This document shows positions 21,672 to 29,284 of a stretch of 52,396 bases of DNA, piece by piece. Location of the stretch: IMG/VR virus record IMGVR_UViG_3300046692_000123, positions 1 to 52,396 of that record, one strand, 5' to 3'. This DNA is from a virus. Position numbers and translations under genes: made by a program. The notes under the pieces are model-generated. The model saw only the letters and a list, made by a program, of their open reading frames with translations, ran no database searches and was not told the origin of the DNA. Every line of letters starts with the position of its first letter. Position 1 is the stretch's first letter.

Positions 21672-22216
21672 TCTACAGAAGCGTAATCGCAGCAGTCGTC
21701 CGGGCGCTGGCAGCTGAAACCATGAGCGGCACCGGTGGCCAGGACTTCGAGCCGAAGGTGCAGGCGGCAAAGCAGAAGGGGGCGATTGTCGGGAAGGAGG
21801 ATGCATTCCTGACTGACTGCTGGGTGTTCGGCCGGCTGCACAAGGGGCTGAGCGCTGATCACTGGGATGCACTGGTGGCGAAGTTCTCGACCCATGAAGA
21901 GCGAAAGCATTCTGCAATCCTGGCGCTGTATCGGTCCGTCCGTTCGCCAGCCCCGACAAGATTCCGAGAGCTAGCCGTTCTGACCTGGGCAATCCCGCAA
22001 GTGGCAGGGGTCAAGGATGGGAAGCGCTCAGCGCATGTTCTGCCGTTAGCCTGGTACGACATGGCAAAATGGGATAACAGCGGCCGACCAGACTCAACCC
22101 TGCGCCGGTGGCGCAACGAGATCCGCAAAGCACTGGATCGGCAAGTAGATGAGGCTTTATGTGCGGCTCAGGCACTGCTCGATGCCGAAGGCCTGATCTG
22201 CTCGGAGGCGGCGTGA
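21668..22216 (+). CDS. Last early rightward gene, possible late regulator, 182 aa
   Basis: A mostly helical protein with HEERKHSAILALYRSV and RSAHVLPLAWYDMAKWDNSG, then STLRRWRNEIRKALD. It is in the place of lambda Q, and the next 300 bp hold a promoter and terminator-like hairpins, as expected for antitermination. No sequence motif of Q could be confirmed, so the role is positional inference. Confidence 0.5.
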   Translation: MIYRSVIAAVVRALAAETMSGTGGQDFEPKVQAAKQKGAIVGKEDAFLTDCWVFGRLHKGLSADHWDALVAKFSTHEERKHSAILALYRSVRSPAPTRFRELAVLTWAIPQVAGVKDGKRSAHVLPLAWYDMAKWDNSGRPDSTLRRWRNEIRKALDRQVDEALCAAQALLDAEGLICSEAA

Positions 22217-22226
22217 TAAAAAAGTG

Positions 22227-22255
22227 TTGACCAAAAGTGATCAAACGATCACTAT
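22227..22255 (+). promoter_or_regulatory. Late promoter candidate
   Basis: TTGACC, 17 bases, CACTAT. The spacer contains the palindrome GTGATC-AAAC-GATCAC (22237-22252). A regulatory site between -35 and -10 recalls the Q-binding element at lambda pR'. Confidence 0.5.
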
Positions 22256-22266
22256 CAATCCCATCC

Positions 22267-22334
22267 TGCCGTTGTTGCGGGTCAGGTAGTAACACAGTCC
22301 CTCGCAAGAGACTGACTACCTGTCAGCAACGGCA
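22267..22334. repeat. Triple nested inverted repeat with operator S7
   Basis: Outer arms TGCCGTTG/CAACGGCA, middle arms CAGGTAGT/ACTACCTG, inner palindrome GTCCCTCGCAAGAGAC (22297-22312). The three share nearly one centre. As RNA it would form a long interrupted stem right after the late promoter start; as DNA its core is an operator of the dispersed family. Confidence 0.6.
22297..22312. promoter_or_regulatory. Dispersed 16-bp operator S7
   Basis: GTCCCTCGCAAGAGAC, at the core of the nested repeat and about 40 bp downstream of the late promoter candidate. Binding here would block late transcription. Confidence 0.65.
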
Positions 22335-22410
22335 CAAAAGAGCATGGTCACCCCTGTCCTGCACCGCCGCGAACCCGTCCACCCCTCGGGCTAGCGGCAC
22401 CTATTAAAGA

Positions 22411-22433
22411 GCCTCGCCATCGTGCGGGGCTTT
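22411..22433 (+). terminator. Terminator-like hairpin in the late leader
   Basis: GCCTCGC, 6-nt loop, GCGGGGC then TTTCT. The stem has seven pairs, one G-T. It would stop early read-through and late transcripts unless antiterminated. Confidence 0.5.
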
Positions 22434-22540
22434 CTCGTATTCGGCACCCGTGCAACCGTCCTTGCTCCGAGCGGACGCGATATGTGCGGAGTGCCGAACC
22501 TATTACACCGCCGAGACTGAGGCGTATGAGATCAACCCTT

Positions 22541-22945
22541 ATGTCTGAACCCGGCCCACTGACTGCCGCTGGCGGTATCGCGCTGTACAAGCTGGGAGCC
22601 TTCGGCTTCGTGGCTGTCTTGGCGGCCGTCGTCGTAATGGCTATGACCCTGCCCAAGACTGTGCGCGAGTTCACCGTCGCCATGATCAGCACGTCGGTGT
22701 CGAGCATCTGCGGCGGCGCATTCGTTGTCCGCTGGCTTGGCATTGCCCACTGGGTAAACGACGACGCCGGAATGATCGCCATTGGCGGAATCATTTTTGT
22801 GTGCGGCCTGCCTGCGTGGGTATTGGTTCGCGCCTGGTTCAAGTGGGCCGAGAAGCGCCGTGACAACGACCTGGCCGAGATCGTCGGTGACCTGGCCGAG
22901 CTACGCAAAGCGGTCTCCGACGCCGTCCATCAACAGAATCCGTAA
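22541..22945 (+). CDS. Holin-like membrane protein, 134 aa
   Basis: Three hydrophobic segments (about residues 13-37, 46-66, 73-95) and a charged C-terminus (KWAEKRRDNDLAEIVGDLAEL) fit a class I holin. ATG 22526 in frame is an alternative start. Holins open the inner membrane at lysis. The endolysin lies far away at the end of the late operon. Confidence 0.65.
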   Translation: MSEPGPLTAAGGIALYKLGAFGFVAVLAAVVVMAMTLPKTVREFTVAMISTSVSSICGGAFVVRWLGIAHWVNDDAGMIAIGGIIFVCGLPAWVLVRAWFKWAEKRRDNDLAEIVGDLAELRKAVSDAVHQQNP

Positions 22946-22955
22946 GGAGTGCCCC

Positions 22956-23150
22956 ATGCAACTGATCGACAACTGGAAGGACAGCCTGAAGCTGAGCAGC
23001 GTCCAGACCGGTCTGGCTATCTCTGCCCTCGGTTTCGCTGAGCAGGCTATGCCGCAACTGCAAGCTGTACTGCCTCCCGCTGCCTATGGCGTGCTGGGTT
23101 TGCTTGTGTGGGTTGCCCGCTTGATCGTCCAGAACAAACTGAGCAAGTGA
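22956..23150 (+). CDS. Second holin-like protein, 64 aa
   Basis: MQLIDNWKDSLKLSSVQ is followed by two short hydrophobic helices and a basic end (QNKLSK). AAGGAG lies eight bases before the ATG. Its size and place after the larger holin suggest a small holin or a holin partner. Confidence 0.6.
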   Translation: MQLIDNWKDSLKLSSVQTGLAISALGFAEQAMPQLQAVLPPAAYGVLGLLVWVARLIVQNKLSK

Positions 23151-23151
23151 C

Positions 23152-23274
23152 ATGCCGTCCTACACCATGACCCACTTGTGGCTTGGGCTCCTGGTCGCGA
23201 TGTTCTGCGTGGTCCTGTATGGGATTCACCGGTTACAGCGCAGGCACAGGAAGGCGATGGGCCTTGATCGGTAA
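23152..23274 (+). CDS. Small membrane protein, 40 aa
   Basis: ATG two bases after the preceding stop. A single transmembrane helix (LWLGLLVAMFCVVLYGI) then a very basic tail (HRLQRRHRKA), so N-out and C-in. It could be part of lysis; no spanin motif. Confidence 0.5.
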   Translation: MPSYTMTHLWLGLLVAMFCVVLYGIHRLQRRHRKAMGLDR

Positions 23275-23277
23275 TGG

Positions 23278-23313
23278 CGCGCTACGAATTCACGATGCGC
23301 GAAACGTAGCGCG
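23278..23313. repeat. 9-bp-arm inverted repeat related to 9751-9786
   Basis: CGCGCTACG and CGTAGCGCG with an 18-nt loop. Its right arm and flank (AAACGTAGCGCGG) equal 9775-9787. It lies between two small genes; no T-tract. Confidence 0.45.
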
Positions 23314-23329
23314 GATTTCAGGAGGCAGA

Positions 23330-23593
23330 TTGAGAGTTCTCATTCTTGGGTGTGCCGCTATCGGCCTGGCCGCTGCGCTGATGGCTGGCGGGCATCAGGT
23401 CGTCGACCATGAGCAGCTGACCGCTGTAGAGCCGCACTATGAATCCCTGATGATTGGGTCGGCCTCCGTGATCGACGCCGAAGACGCCCGGGTCATTTTC
23501 GAGCGGCGCAAAAAGTATCCCCCGCGGCAAATAGCCAAAACCGAAGACCAACCCCGTGCTGTATGGGATCGCGACCATAAGGCGGTCGTATGA
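23330..23593 (+). CDS. Hypothetical protein, 87 aa, TTG start
   Basis: TTG 23330 follows AGGAGG and gives RVLILGCAAIGLAAALMAGG, a hydrophobic N-terminus that may be a signal segment (a dinucleotide-fold glycine loop is a weaker reading). The rest is soluble and charged. In a lysis region it could be an exported partner; not recognised. Confidence 0.5.
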   Translation: MRVLILGCAAIGLAAALMAGGHQVVDHEQLTAVEPHYESLMIGSASVIDAEDARVIFERRKKYPPRQIAKTEDQPRAVWDRDHKAVV

Positions 23594-23657
23594 ACCATGG
23601 ATGCGGGGAGCATGACTGAGGCGGTCCGAGTGGCCGCCAGATCAAAGAGGAATGACC

Positions 23658-23756
23658 ATGTCAGCGAATACCAATTCATCGAAAGGCGTTTCAACCCTCG
23701 GCTGGTCGGCTATCGGCCTGATTGTGCTGGTCCTTGCTGCGTTCAGCTTCGTATGA
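23658..23756 (+). CDS. Single-pass membrane peptide, 32 aa
   Basis: MSANTNSSKGVSTLGW followed by a strongly hydrophobic end (AIGLIVLVLAAFSFV). AGAGG lies seven bases before the ATG, and its TGA overlaps the next ATG. It could be a small lysis or membrane-associated peptide. Confidence 0.45.
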   Translation: MSANTNSSKGVSTLGWSAIGLIVLVLAAFSFV

Positions 23757-23941
23757 GCAACGTCACGAACATTCGGCACGCCATCCCGGTTAGCGCCGAC
23801 ATGAGCAAGGCGATACAGGCGTTCAGCATGGCGATTGCTACGGCGATTGACGATGCGAAGGCTGTCGGGCTTCCGCAGGGTTTCGTCGTGTCCATCCTGC
23901 ATGGGCAAGCCCTGTCCGAAACGCAGAAGCTGATCGACTGA
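23753..23941 (+). CDS. Small hypothetical protein, 62 aa
   Basis: MSNVTNIRHAIPVSADM and IATAIDDAKAVGLPQGFVVS. Helical, coupled to the membrane peptide by ATGA. Similar small genes often precede terminase in Pseudomonas phages, but the role is unknown. Confidence 0.55.
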   Translation: MSNVTNIRHAIPVSADMSKAIQAFSMAIATAIDDAKAVGLPQGFVVSILHGQALSETQKLID

Positions 23942-24002
23942 CCGTATCCCCTGAGCGCATTCGCTGAGTGCGCTGACGAGATACCAACACCAAGGAATTC
24001 AC

Positions 24003-24530
24003 ATGGCAGACAAGCAACCCGACTGGGAGGCAATCGAGCGCGCCTACCGGGCTGGATCATTGTCTCTGCGTGGGATCGCCGATAAGCACGACACCAACGA
24101 AGGCACGATACGCAGCCGCGCGAAGAAGCACGGATGGCAGCGCGACCTAACCCAGCAGGTTCGCACGGCAACCAGTGAGAAGCTGTCACGCAGCCCGTCA
24201 CGCACTGCCGTCACGCATCACGCAGATGTGCGTGAAGATGCAGAGATTGTGGAAGAGGCGGCTACAGAGGCGGCCTCAGTCGTTCTGGCTCACCGTACCG
24301 ACCTTGCCCAGTGGCGCAGCATTGCGAACAAGCTGGGCGATGCACTGTCCGGCATGGACGTGAACGAAGCCAACCTGAGCGACTTCTCCCGGGCACTGAA
24401 TGCCGGCGTCGACGCTCAGCTGAAGGTTATCAAGGGCGAGCGCCAGGCTTACAACCTCGACACCGACGAAGGCAGCAAGACTGTCAACGACCTGTCCGAC
24501 CTGATGGACGAGCTATCGAAGGAAGCGTGA
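24003..24530 (+). CDS. terS: Terminase small subunit
   Basis: A 175-aa protein with an N-terminal HTH (SLRGIADKHDTNEGTIRSRAKKHGW), a helical centre and an acidic tail. It binds the packaging site and loads the large subunit. Its place three bases before the large subunit gene and its HTH make the call firm. Confidence 0.85.
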   Translation: MADKQPDWEAIERAYRAGSLSLRGIADKHDTNEGTIRSRAKKHGWQRDLTQQVRTATSEKLSRSPSRTAVTHHADVREDAEIVEEAATEAASVVLAHRTDLAQWRSIANKLGDALSGMDVNEANLSDFSRALNAGVDAQLKVIKGERQAYNLDTDEGSKTVNDLSDLMDELSKEA

Positions 24531-24533
24531 CCG

Positions 24534-26021
24534 ATGAAGCCCGAGCACAAAGCGCTGCTCAGGGATCGATTCTGGCGGTTGAATTCGCTGTACTGGATAA
24601 CCGACAAGAACGGCAAGAAAGTCCGCTTCCGCATGACGCAGGAGCAGATCGACTACTTCCAGGGCATGCACACCCGAAACATCATCCTCAAGGCGCGTCA
24701 GCTGGGGTTCACGACCCTGGTCTGCATCGTCCAGCTGGATGCTGCGCTGTTCGAGGCTGCCAAGTGCGCACTGATCGCTCACACCCTGACGGACGCCAAG
24801 CGTCTGTTCCGGGAAAAGATCAAGTACGCCTACGACAACCTTCCGGCTGAGATCAAGGCGGCCAACCCGGCACGCAACGACGCGGCAGGCGAGCTGGTAT
24901 TCAGCAAAGGCGGCTCGCTCTACGTCAGTACGTCCTTCCGGGGCGGCACGCTGCGTTACCTGCACGTTTCCGAGTTCGGGAAGATCTGCGCCAAGTATCC
25001 GCACAAGGCGCGGGAGATCGTCACTGGCGCCTTCGAGGCGGTGGCAGCAGATTGCTTTGTCACCATCGAGTCCACGGCAGAGGGTCGGGCCGGCTACTTC
25101 TTCGACTACTCGCAGAGCGCCGAGAAGCAGCAACTGTCCGGCACTCCGCTGGGTCTGCTCGACTGGAAATTCTTCTTCTTCAGCTGGTGGCGTAACCCGC
25201 TGTACTGGCTGGACCCGGCGACGGCGGTTATCCCGCAGCGCCTGACCGACTATTTCAACGACCTGGAGGCCAAGCACGGCATCCAGACGAACCCAGGGCA
25301 GCGCGCCTGGTACACCGCCAAGGAGAAGACCCTCGGCGATGACATGAAGCGCGAGTATCCGTCGATCCCTGCCGAGGCGTTCCAGCAATCGGTAGAAGGC
25401 GCCTACTACGCCCAGCAGTTCACCAAGCTTTACGCGGCAGGGCGCATCGGCAAGCTGCCGGACAATTCGCACCTGCCGGTCATGACGATCTGGGACATCG
25501 GCGTCGGCGACTCTACGGCCATCTGGTTCGTGCGTCAGGTCGGCACCGAATACCACGTCATCGACTACTACGAGAACAGCGGCGAAGGCCTGCGGCACTA
25601 CATGAAGGTGCTCAAGGACAAGGGTTACACCTATTCCGAGCACTGGGGGCCGCACGACATCGAAAACCGCGAGTTCGGTAGCGATGCCAAGACGCGCAAG
25701 GAAATCGCCCAGGAAGGCTACGAGATCGACGGCCAGCGTTACAGCCTGACGTTCACGGTCGTGCCGAAGATCGGTGTCGATGACGGCATCGAGGCGGCGC
25801 GGGAGATCCTGCCGCGTTGCGCATTCGATGAGGAAAAGTGCGACGAAGGCATCACCCATCTTGAGGGCTATCGCAAGGAGTGGGACGACAAGCGCGGCTG
25901 CTGGAAAGACAAGCCATTGCACGACGGCACGTCTCACGGCGCGGACGCCTGGCGTTACTTCGCGGTTTCCCAGACCAAGCGCAAGACCATGACCGATATC
26001 CCCGTGACATTCACCTTCTGA
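24534..26021 (+). CDS. terL: Terminase large subunit
   Basis: A 495-aa packaging motor. ATPase: KARQLGFTTL (deviant Walker A, residues 53-62) and LHVSE (Walker B plus catalytic Glu, 143-147), then TIESTAEG coupling motif. Nuclease: IWDIGVGDST, GVDDGIEAAR and GADAWRYF, giving the acidic residues of an RNase H-like fold. Full-length. It cuts and pumps the genome into the prohead. Confidence 0.95.
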   Translation: MKPEHKALLRDRFWRLNSLYWITDKNGKKVRFRMTQEQIDYFQGMHTRNIILKARQLGFTTLVCIVQLDAALFEAAKCALIAHTLTDAKRLFREKIKYAYDNLPAEIKAANPARNDAAGELVFSKGGSLYVSTSFRGGTLRYLHVSEFGKICAKYPHKAREIVTGAFEAVAADCFVTIESTAEGRAGYFFDYSQSAEKQQLSGTPLGLLDWKFFFFSWWRNPLYWLDPATAVIPQRLTDYFNDLEAKHGIQTNPGQRAWYTAKEKTLGDDMKREYPSIPAEAFQQSVEGAYYAQQFTKLYAAGRIGKLPDNSHLPVMTIWDIGVGDSTAIWFVRQVGTEYHVIDYYENSGEGLRHYMKVLKDKGYTYSEHWGPHDIENREFGSDAKTRKEIAQEGYEIDGQRYSLTFTVVPKIGVDDGIEAAREILPRCAFDEEKCDEGITHLEGYRKEWDDKRGCWKDKPLHDGTSHGADAWRYFAVSQTKRKTMTDIPVTFTF

Positions 26022-26029
26022 GGCCATCC

Positions 26030-27445
26030 ATGGCGAATTACAGCGACACCCGGCAGGAATATGCCGACGCCTTGCCTGGCTGGCGTCTGGTGAAGCGATG
26101 CGTCAAGGGCGCGCGCGAGGTGCGCAAGCACGACGAATACCTACCGATGCCTGACCCTACGGACAATTCCCCGGAGAACCAGGCTCGGTACAAGCAACTC
26201 AAGAAGCGGGCGATGTTCCTCAACGTCACCGGTCGTACCCGGGCCGGTCTGCTGGGCGCTGTGTTCCGCAAGACTGCCGAACTTGGACTGCCGACCGAAG
26301 TCGAGTATCTGAAAGAGAACGCCAGCGGCGACGGAACCAGCCTTGAGCAGCTGTCGAAGAAGGCTGTCGGCGAATGCCTGGACACCGGGCGAGGCGGTTT
26401 TCTGGTCGATTACCCGAAGGTAGAGGCAGCCAGCGGCGTTTCATCCATGGCGGATGCGGCCAAGCAGAAGGCCTTGATCCACTTCTACGACGCCGAGTCG
26501 ATCATCGACTGGGACGAGCAGGTCATCGACGGCGTGAAGCGCCTGGTCTACGTCAACCTCCAAGAGTGCGTGTCGAAGTTCGACGCTGCTCAGCTGTCGC
26601 GCGAGGAAGAGAAACAGAATCGTGTTCTGCTGCTGATCGATGGGCAATACGTCCAGCGCCTGTACAAGGAGGGCGACCCGACGCCAGTCGACAACATGCC
26701 GACTGACAAGGATGGGAAGCCATTCGACCACATCCCGTTCAGCTTCTTCGGCTCCGAGAACAACGACGCCGACATCGACAAGTCGCCGCTCGAAGACCTG
26801 GCCGACGTGAACATCCTGCACTATGGCAACTCGGCCACGGTGGAAGAGTCGGGCTTCATCAGCAGCCAGCCGACGCTGTTCCTGACCACGGACATTTCCC
26901 CTGATGAGTTCAAGAAGCTCAACCCGAACGGGATGCGCATCGGAAGCCGCCGCGGTTACAACCTCGGAAAGTCCGGCACTGCCACGCTGGTACAGGCTGA
27001 GGCAACCCAGCTGACCCGCGAGCTCATGAAGGACAAGCAAGAGCAGATGGTCATGATCGGCGCTCGCATCGTCCAAGAGGGCGGTGGCAACGAGACTGCC
27101 GAGGCTGCGCGCATCCGTTACAGCTCGGACAATTCAATCCTGGGCACTGTGGCGGGCAATGTATCCGAGGCGTTGAAGCGGGCCATCCTGGACGCCGAGC
27201 GCTTCATGATCGGCGAGCCGAACGAGAAAGACACCGTGTTCTGGCTCAATCAGGCCTTCTTCGACGAGGTGATGACCGCTCAGGACATCGCGGCGCAAGT
27301 CCAGCTGTGGCAGCAGGGCGTCATCGCCAAGAAAGACCTTCGCACCAACCTTCGCCAGTCGGGCACGATCGAGGCTGATCGCTCCGATGAGGACATCGAC
27401 GATGACATCGAGGCGGCCGCTCCGGTGGTCGGTAGCGATGTATGA
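26030..27445 (+). CDS. Portal protein (DUF4055 type)
   Basis: A 471-aa protein. GRTRAGLLGAVFRK, GTSLEQLSKKAVGECLDTGR and GGFLVDYP match the DUF4055 portal family. The C-terminal helices (ETAEAARIRYSSDNSIL) form the crown region. Start 26030 replaces a longer out-of-family frame. It forms the DNA channel at one vertex; the MuF gene follows with an ATGA overlap. Confidence 0.9.
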   Translation: MANYSDTRQEYADALPGWRLVKRCVKGAREVRKHDEYLPMPDPTDNSPENQARYKQLKKRAMFLNVTGRTRAGLLGAVFRKTAELGLPTEVEYLKENASGDGTSLEQLSKKAVGECLDTGRGGFLVDYPKVEAASGVSSMADAAKQKALIHFYDAESIIDWDEQVIDGVKRLVYVNLQECVSKFDAAQLSREEEKQNRVLLLIDGQYVQRLYKEGDPTPVDNMPTDKDGKPFDHIPFSFFGSENNDADIDKSPLEDLADVNILHYGNSATVEESGFISSQPTLFLTTDISPDEFKKLNPNGMRIGSRRGYNLGKSGTATLVQAEATQLTRELMKDKQEQMVMIGARIVQEGGGNETAEAARIRYSSDNSILGTVAGNVSEALKRAILDAERFMIGEPNEKDTVFWLNQAFFDEVMTAQDIAAQVQLWQQGVIAKKDLRTNLRQSGTIEADRSDEDIDDDIEAAAPVVGSDV

Positions 27446-28485
27446 GCGCCGAAGGGTTCCTGACTGACGCGGCAACCCGTCATCAGATCTACGTCCAGCG
27501 CTATGCCGGCGGCAACCTGAAGCGGGCGGCCAAGTTCATCAGTAAGGCGATCAACACCGCCAAGGAGCGCGTAGCGGCTGGATTGAGCGCCTACGGCACC
27601 AAGCGGTACGCCTCGCAGATTGACGCGCTGTCCGGCGATCTGGCGGCCATATACGGCGACATGAAGGGTCAGGTCGTCATGGATCTGACCGAGTTCGGCG
27701 CCTATGAGGCCGAATTCAACGCGACCATGCTCGGAAAGGCGGTAAAGGCGGTTTTCCAGTTCAATGTCCCTGCGCCCGATATGGTCGCCGCGGCTGCGCT
27801 GGCCGACCCGCTGGAGCTGGAGGCGCGCAAGGGCCTACAGAGGATCAGCATCAGCGGCGCGCTCGACCAGTTCGGAACCAAGAAGGCGGCCGAGATCATC
27901 GGCGAGATCCAGATCGGTTCAGCCTTGGGCGAGACCAGTCAGCAGATTGGCGGGCGCCTATCCAGCGTGCACCAGATGCAGCAGGATCAGGCGTCGGCAC
28001 TGGTTCGCACCATGACCAACCACGTCGCATCGACGGCGCGCATGGAAGTGATGACAGCCAACGACGACATCCTCGAAGGGTGGCGAGCGATTGCCACTCT
28101 GGACGGTAAAACCTCCCCGTTCTGCCGCCAGGTGGATCAGAAGGTTTTCCCGTTCGATGCGCCGAAGCCGCCATTCCATTGGAACTGCCGAACGTCGACC
28201 GCGCCAGTGCTCAAGGCGGAATACGCCCGCGAGATAAAAGGCTCCACGCGCCCCGCTGTCGGGCCGGACGGGGCTGAACTGGTATCGAGCAAGACCACCT
28301 ATCAGGAATGGCTATCCCGCCAGCCTGCATCGTTTCAGCGCGACGTGCTGGGGCCTAATCGTTACGAGCTTTTCACGAAGGGCGAGTTAACCCTGGATAA
28401 GTTCGTGGACGACAACGGCAAGACGCTAACCCTCGCACAGCTGCGCGAAAAAGAGGCCGCTGCTTTCGAGCGAGCAGGTCTCTAG
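27442..28485 (+). CDS. MuF-like head morphogenesis protein
   Basis: A 347-aa protein. The C-terminal MuF motif reads GWRAIATLDGKTSPFCRQVD and FHWNCRTSTAPV, with the paired Cys typical of SPP1 gp7/Mu F proteins. A minor head protein beside the portal. No toxin domain appended. Confidence 0.85.
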   Translation: MSAEGFLTDAATRHQIYVQRYAGGNLKRAAKFISKAINTAKERVAAGLSAYGTKRYASQIDALSGDLAAIYGDMKGQVVMDLTEFGAYEAEFNATMLGKAVKAVFQFNVPAPDMVAAAALADPLELEARKGLQRISISGALDQFGTKKAAEIIGEIQIGSALGETSQQIGGRLSSVHQMQQDQASALVRTMTNHVASTARMEVMTANDDILEGWRAIATLDGKTSPFCRQVDQKVFPFDAPKPPFHWNCRTSTAPVLKAEYAREIKGSTRPAVGPDGAELVSSKTTYQEWLSRQPASFQRDVLGPNRYELFTKGELTLDKFVDDNGKTLTLAQLREKEAAAFERAGL

Positions 28486-28495
28486 CAAGTCACCC

Positions 28496-28515
28496 GGCCA
28501 GCCTCATAGCTGGCC
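28496..28515 (+). terminator. Hairpin after the MuF gene
   Basis: GGCCAGC-CTCATA-GCTGGCC, a perfect 7-bp stem, no T-tract; another short stem GCAGGC-AGG-GCCTGC lies at 28523-28537. Probably RNA-stability or attenuation elements. Confidence 0.35.
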
Positions 28516-28561
28516 TCAATTCCGCAGGCAGGGCCTGCACCAAAGTCTCTGGGAGACAGCA

Positions 28562-29272
28562 ATGACCTTGAAATTCCAACTGGACACCCTCGAAGGCGTC
28601 GACGATTCCGTAAAAGCGCTATACGTCGAGAAGGACGGCAAATTCGTGCTGGGCATCGAAGGCTTGCCGCAACCCGAAGACGTGAGCGGCCTGAAGTCGA
28701 AGGTCGAGGAACTGCTGAGCGAGAAGAAAGCGGCCGAGAAGGCCCGTCGCGAAGCTGAAGAAGCAGCCCGCACCGAGCGCGAAGAGGCGGCCCGAAAGTC
28801 CGGCAACGTCGAAGAGCTCGAAAAGTCCTGGTCCGAGAAGTACGCCCGCCGCGAGGCTGAACTATCCGGCCAGCTGGAAAGCACCAACAGCGCCCTGCAA
28901 GGCCAGATCCGGGATCTGACCGTAGGCCGCACCGCTACCGATATCGCCACCACTCTGGCTATCCCGGGCAGCGCCAAGGCATTGCTCCCCCACATCGAAC
29001 GCCGACTGAGCGTCGAGCAACGCGACGGCAAACCCGCCGTTGTCGTGCTGGACGCATCCGGCAAGCTCTCGGCGGCGACGCTGGACGAGCTGAAAGCAGA
29101 ATTCACCAACGATCCGGCCTTTGGTCCGCTGATCGCTGGTAGCAAAGCATCTGGCGGCGGGGCCGGCGGTGCAGGTAAAGGCGGCGGGGCCGCACAAGGC
29201 AACATCGGCGGCAACAAAGACGAGCGCACTAAAGCGATCGCAAGCAAGTACCCAGACCTCCCCCTCAAGTAA
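28562..29272 (+). CDS. Capsid scaffolding protein
   Basis: A 236-aa protein with a long charged coiled coil (about residues 50-120: KKAAEKARREAEEAARTERE), a Gly-rich hinge and a basic C-terminus (KDERTKAIASKYP). Position just before the major capsid gene and composition fit a scaffold. Confidence 0.8.
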   Translation: MTLKFQLDTLEGVDDSVKALYVEKDGKFVLGIEGLPQPEDVSGLKSKVEELLSEKKAAEKARREAEEAARTEREEAARKSGNVEELEKSWSEKYARREAELSGQLESTNSALQGQIRDLTVGRTATDIATTLAIPGSAKALLPHIERRLSVEQRDGKPAVVVLDASGKLSAATLDELKAEFTNDPAFGPLIAGSKASGGGAGGAGKGGGAAQGNIGGNKDERTKAIASKYPDLPLK

Positions 29273-29284
29273 AGGATTGACTTT

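Larger units (their letters stand above)
22217..22525. other. 309-bp region between early and late genes
   Basis: No gene is seen. It contains a promoter candidate with palindrome (22227-22255), a triple nested inverted repeat (22267-22334) centred on operator S7, and a terminator-like hairpin (22411-22433). Together these look like a controlled late leader. Confidence 0.6.

Noticed and set aside
23330-23593. NAD-binding dehydrogenase fragment suggested by the GCAAIGLAAAL loop
   Set aside because: The protein is only 87 aa and lacks the rest of the fold; a hydrophobic signal segment explains the N-terminus better.
24513-26027. 504-codon open frame on the minus strand
   Set aside because: It is the antisense shadow of the large terminase gene; GC-rich codon use keeps the opposite strand open.
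28545-28557. GTCTC-TGG-GAGAC, looking like another network operator
   Set aside because: The spacing is 13 rather than 16 bp, and its right half is the ribosome site of the scaffold gene.
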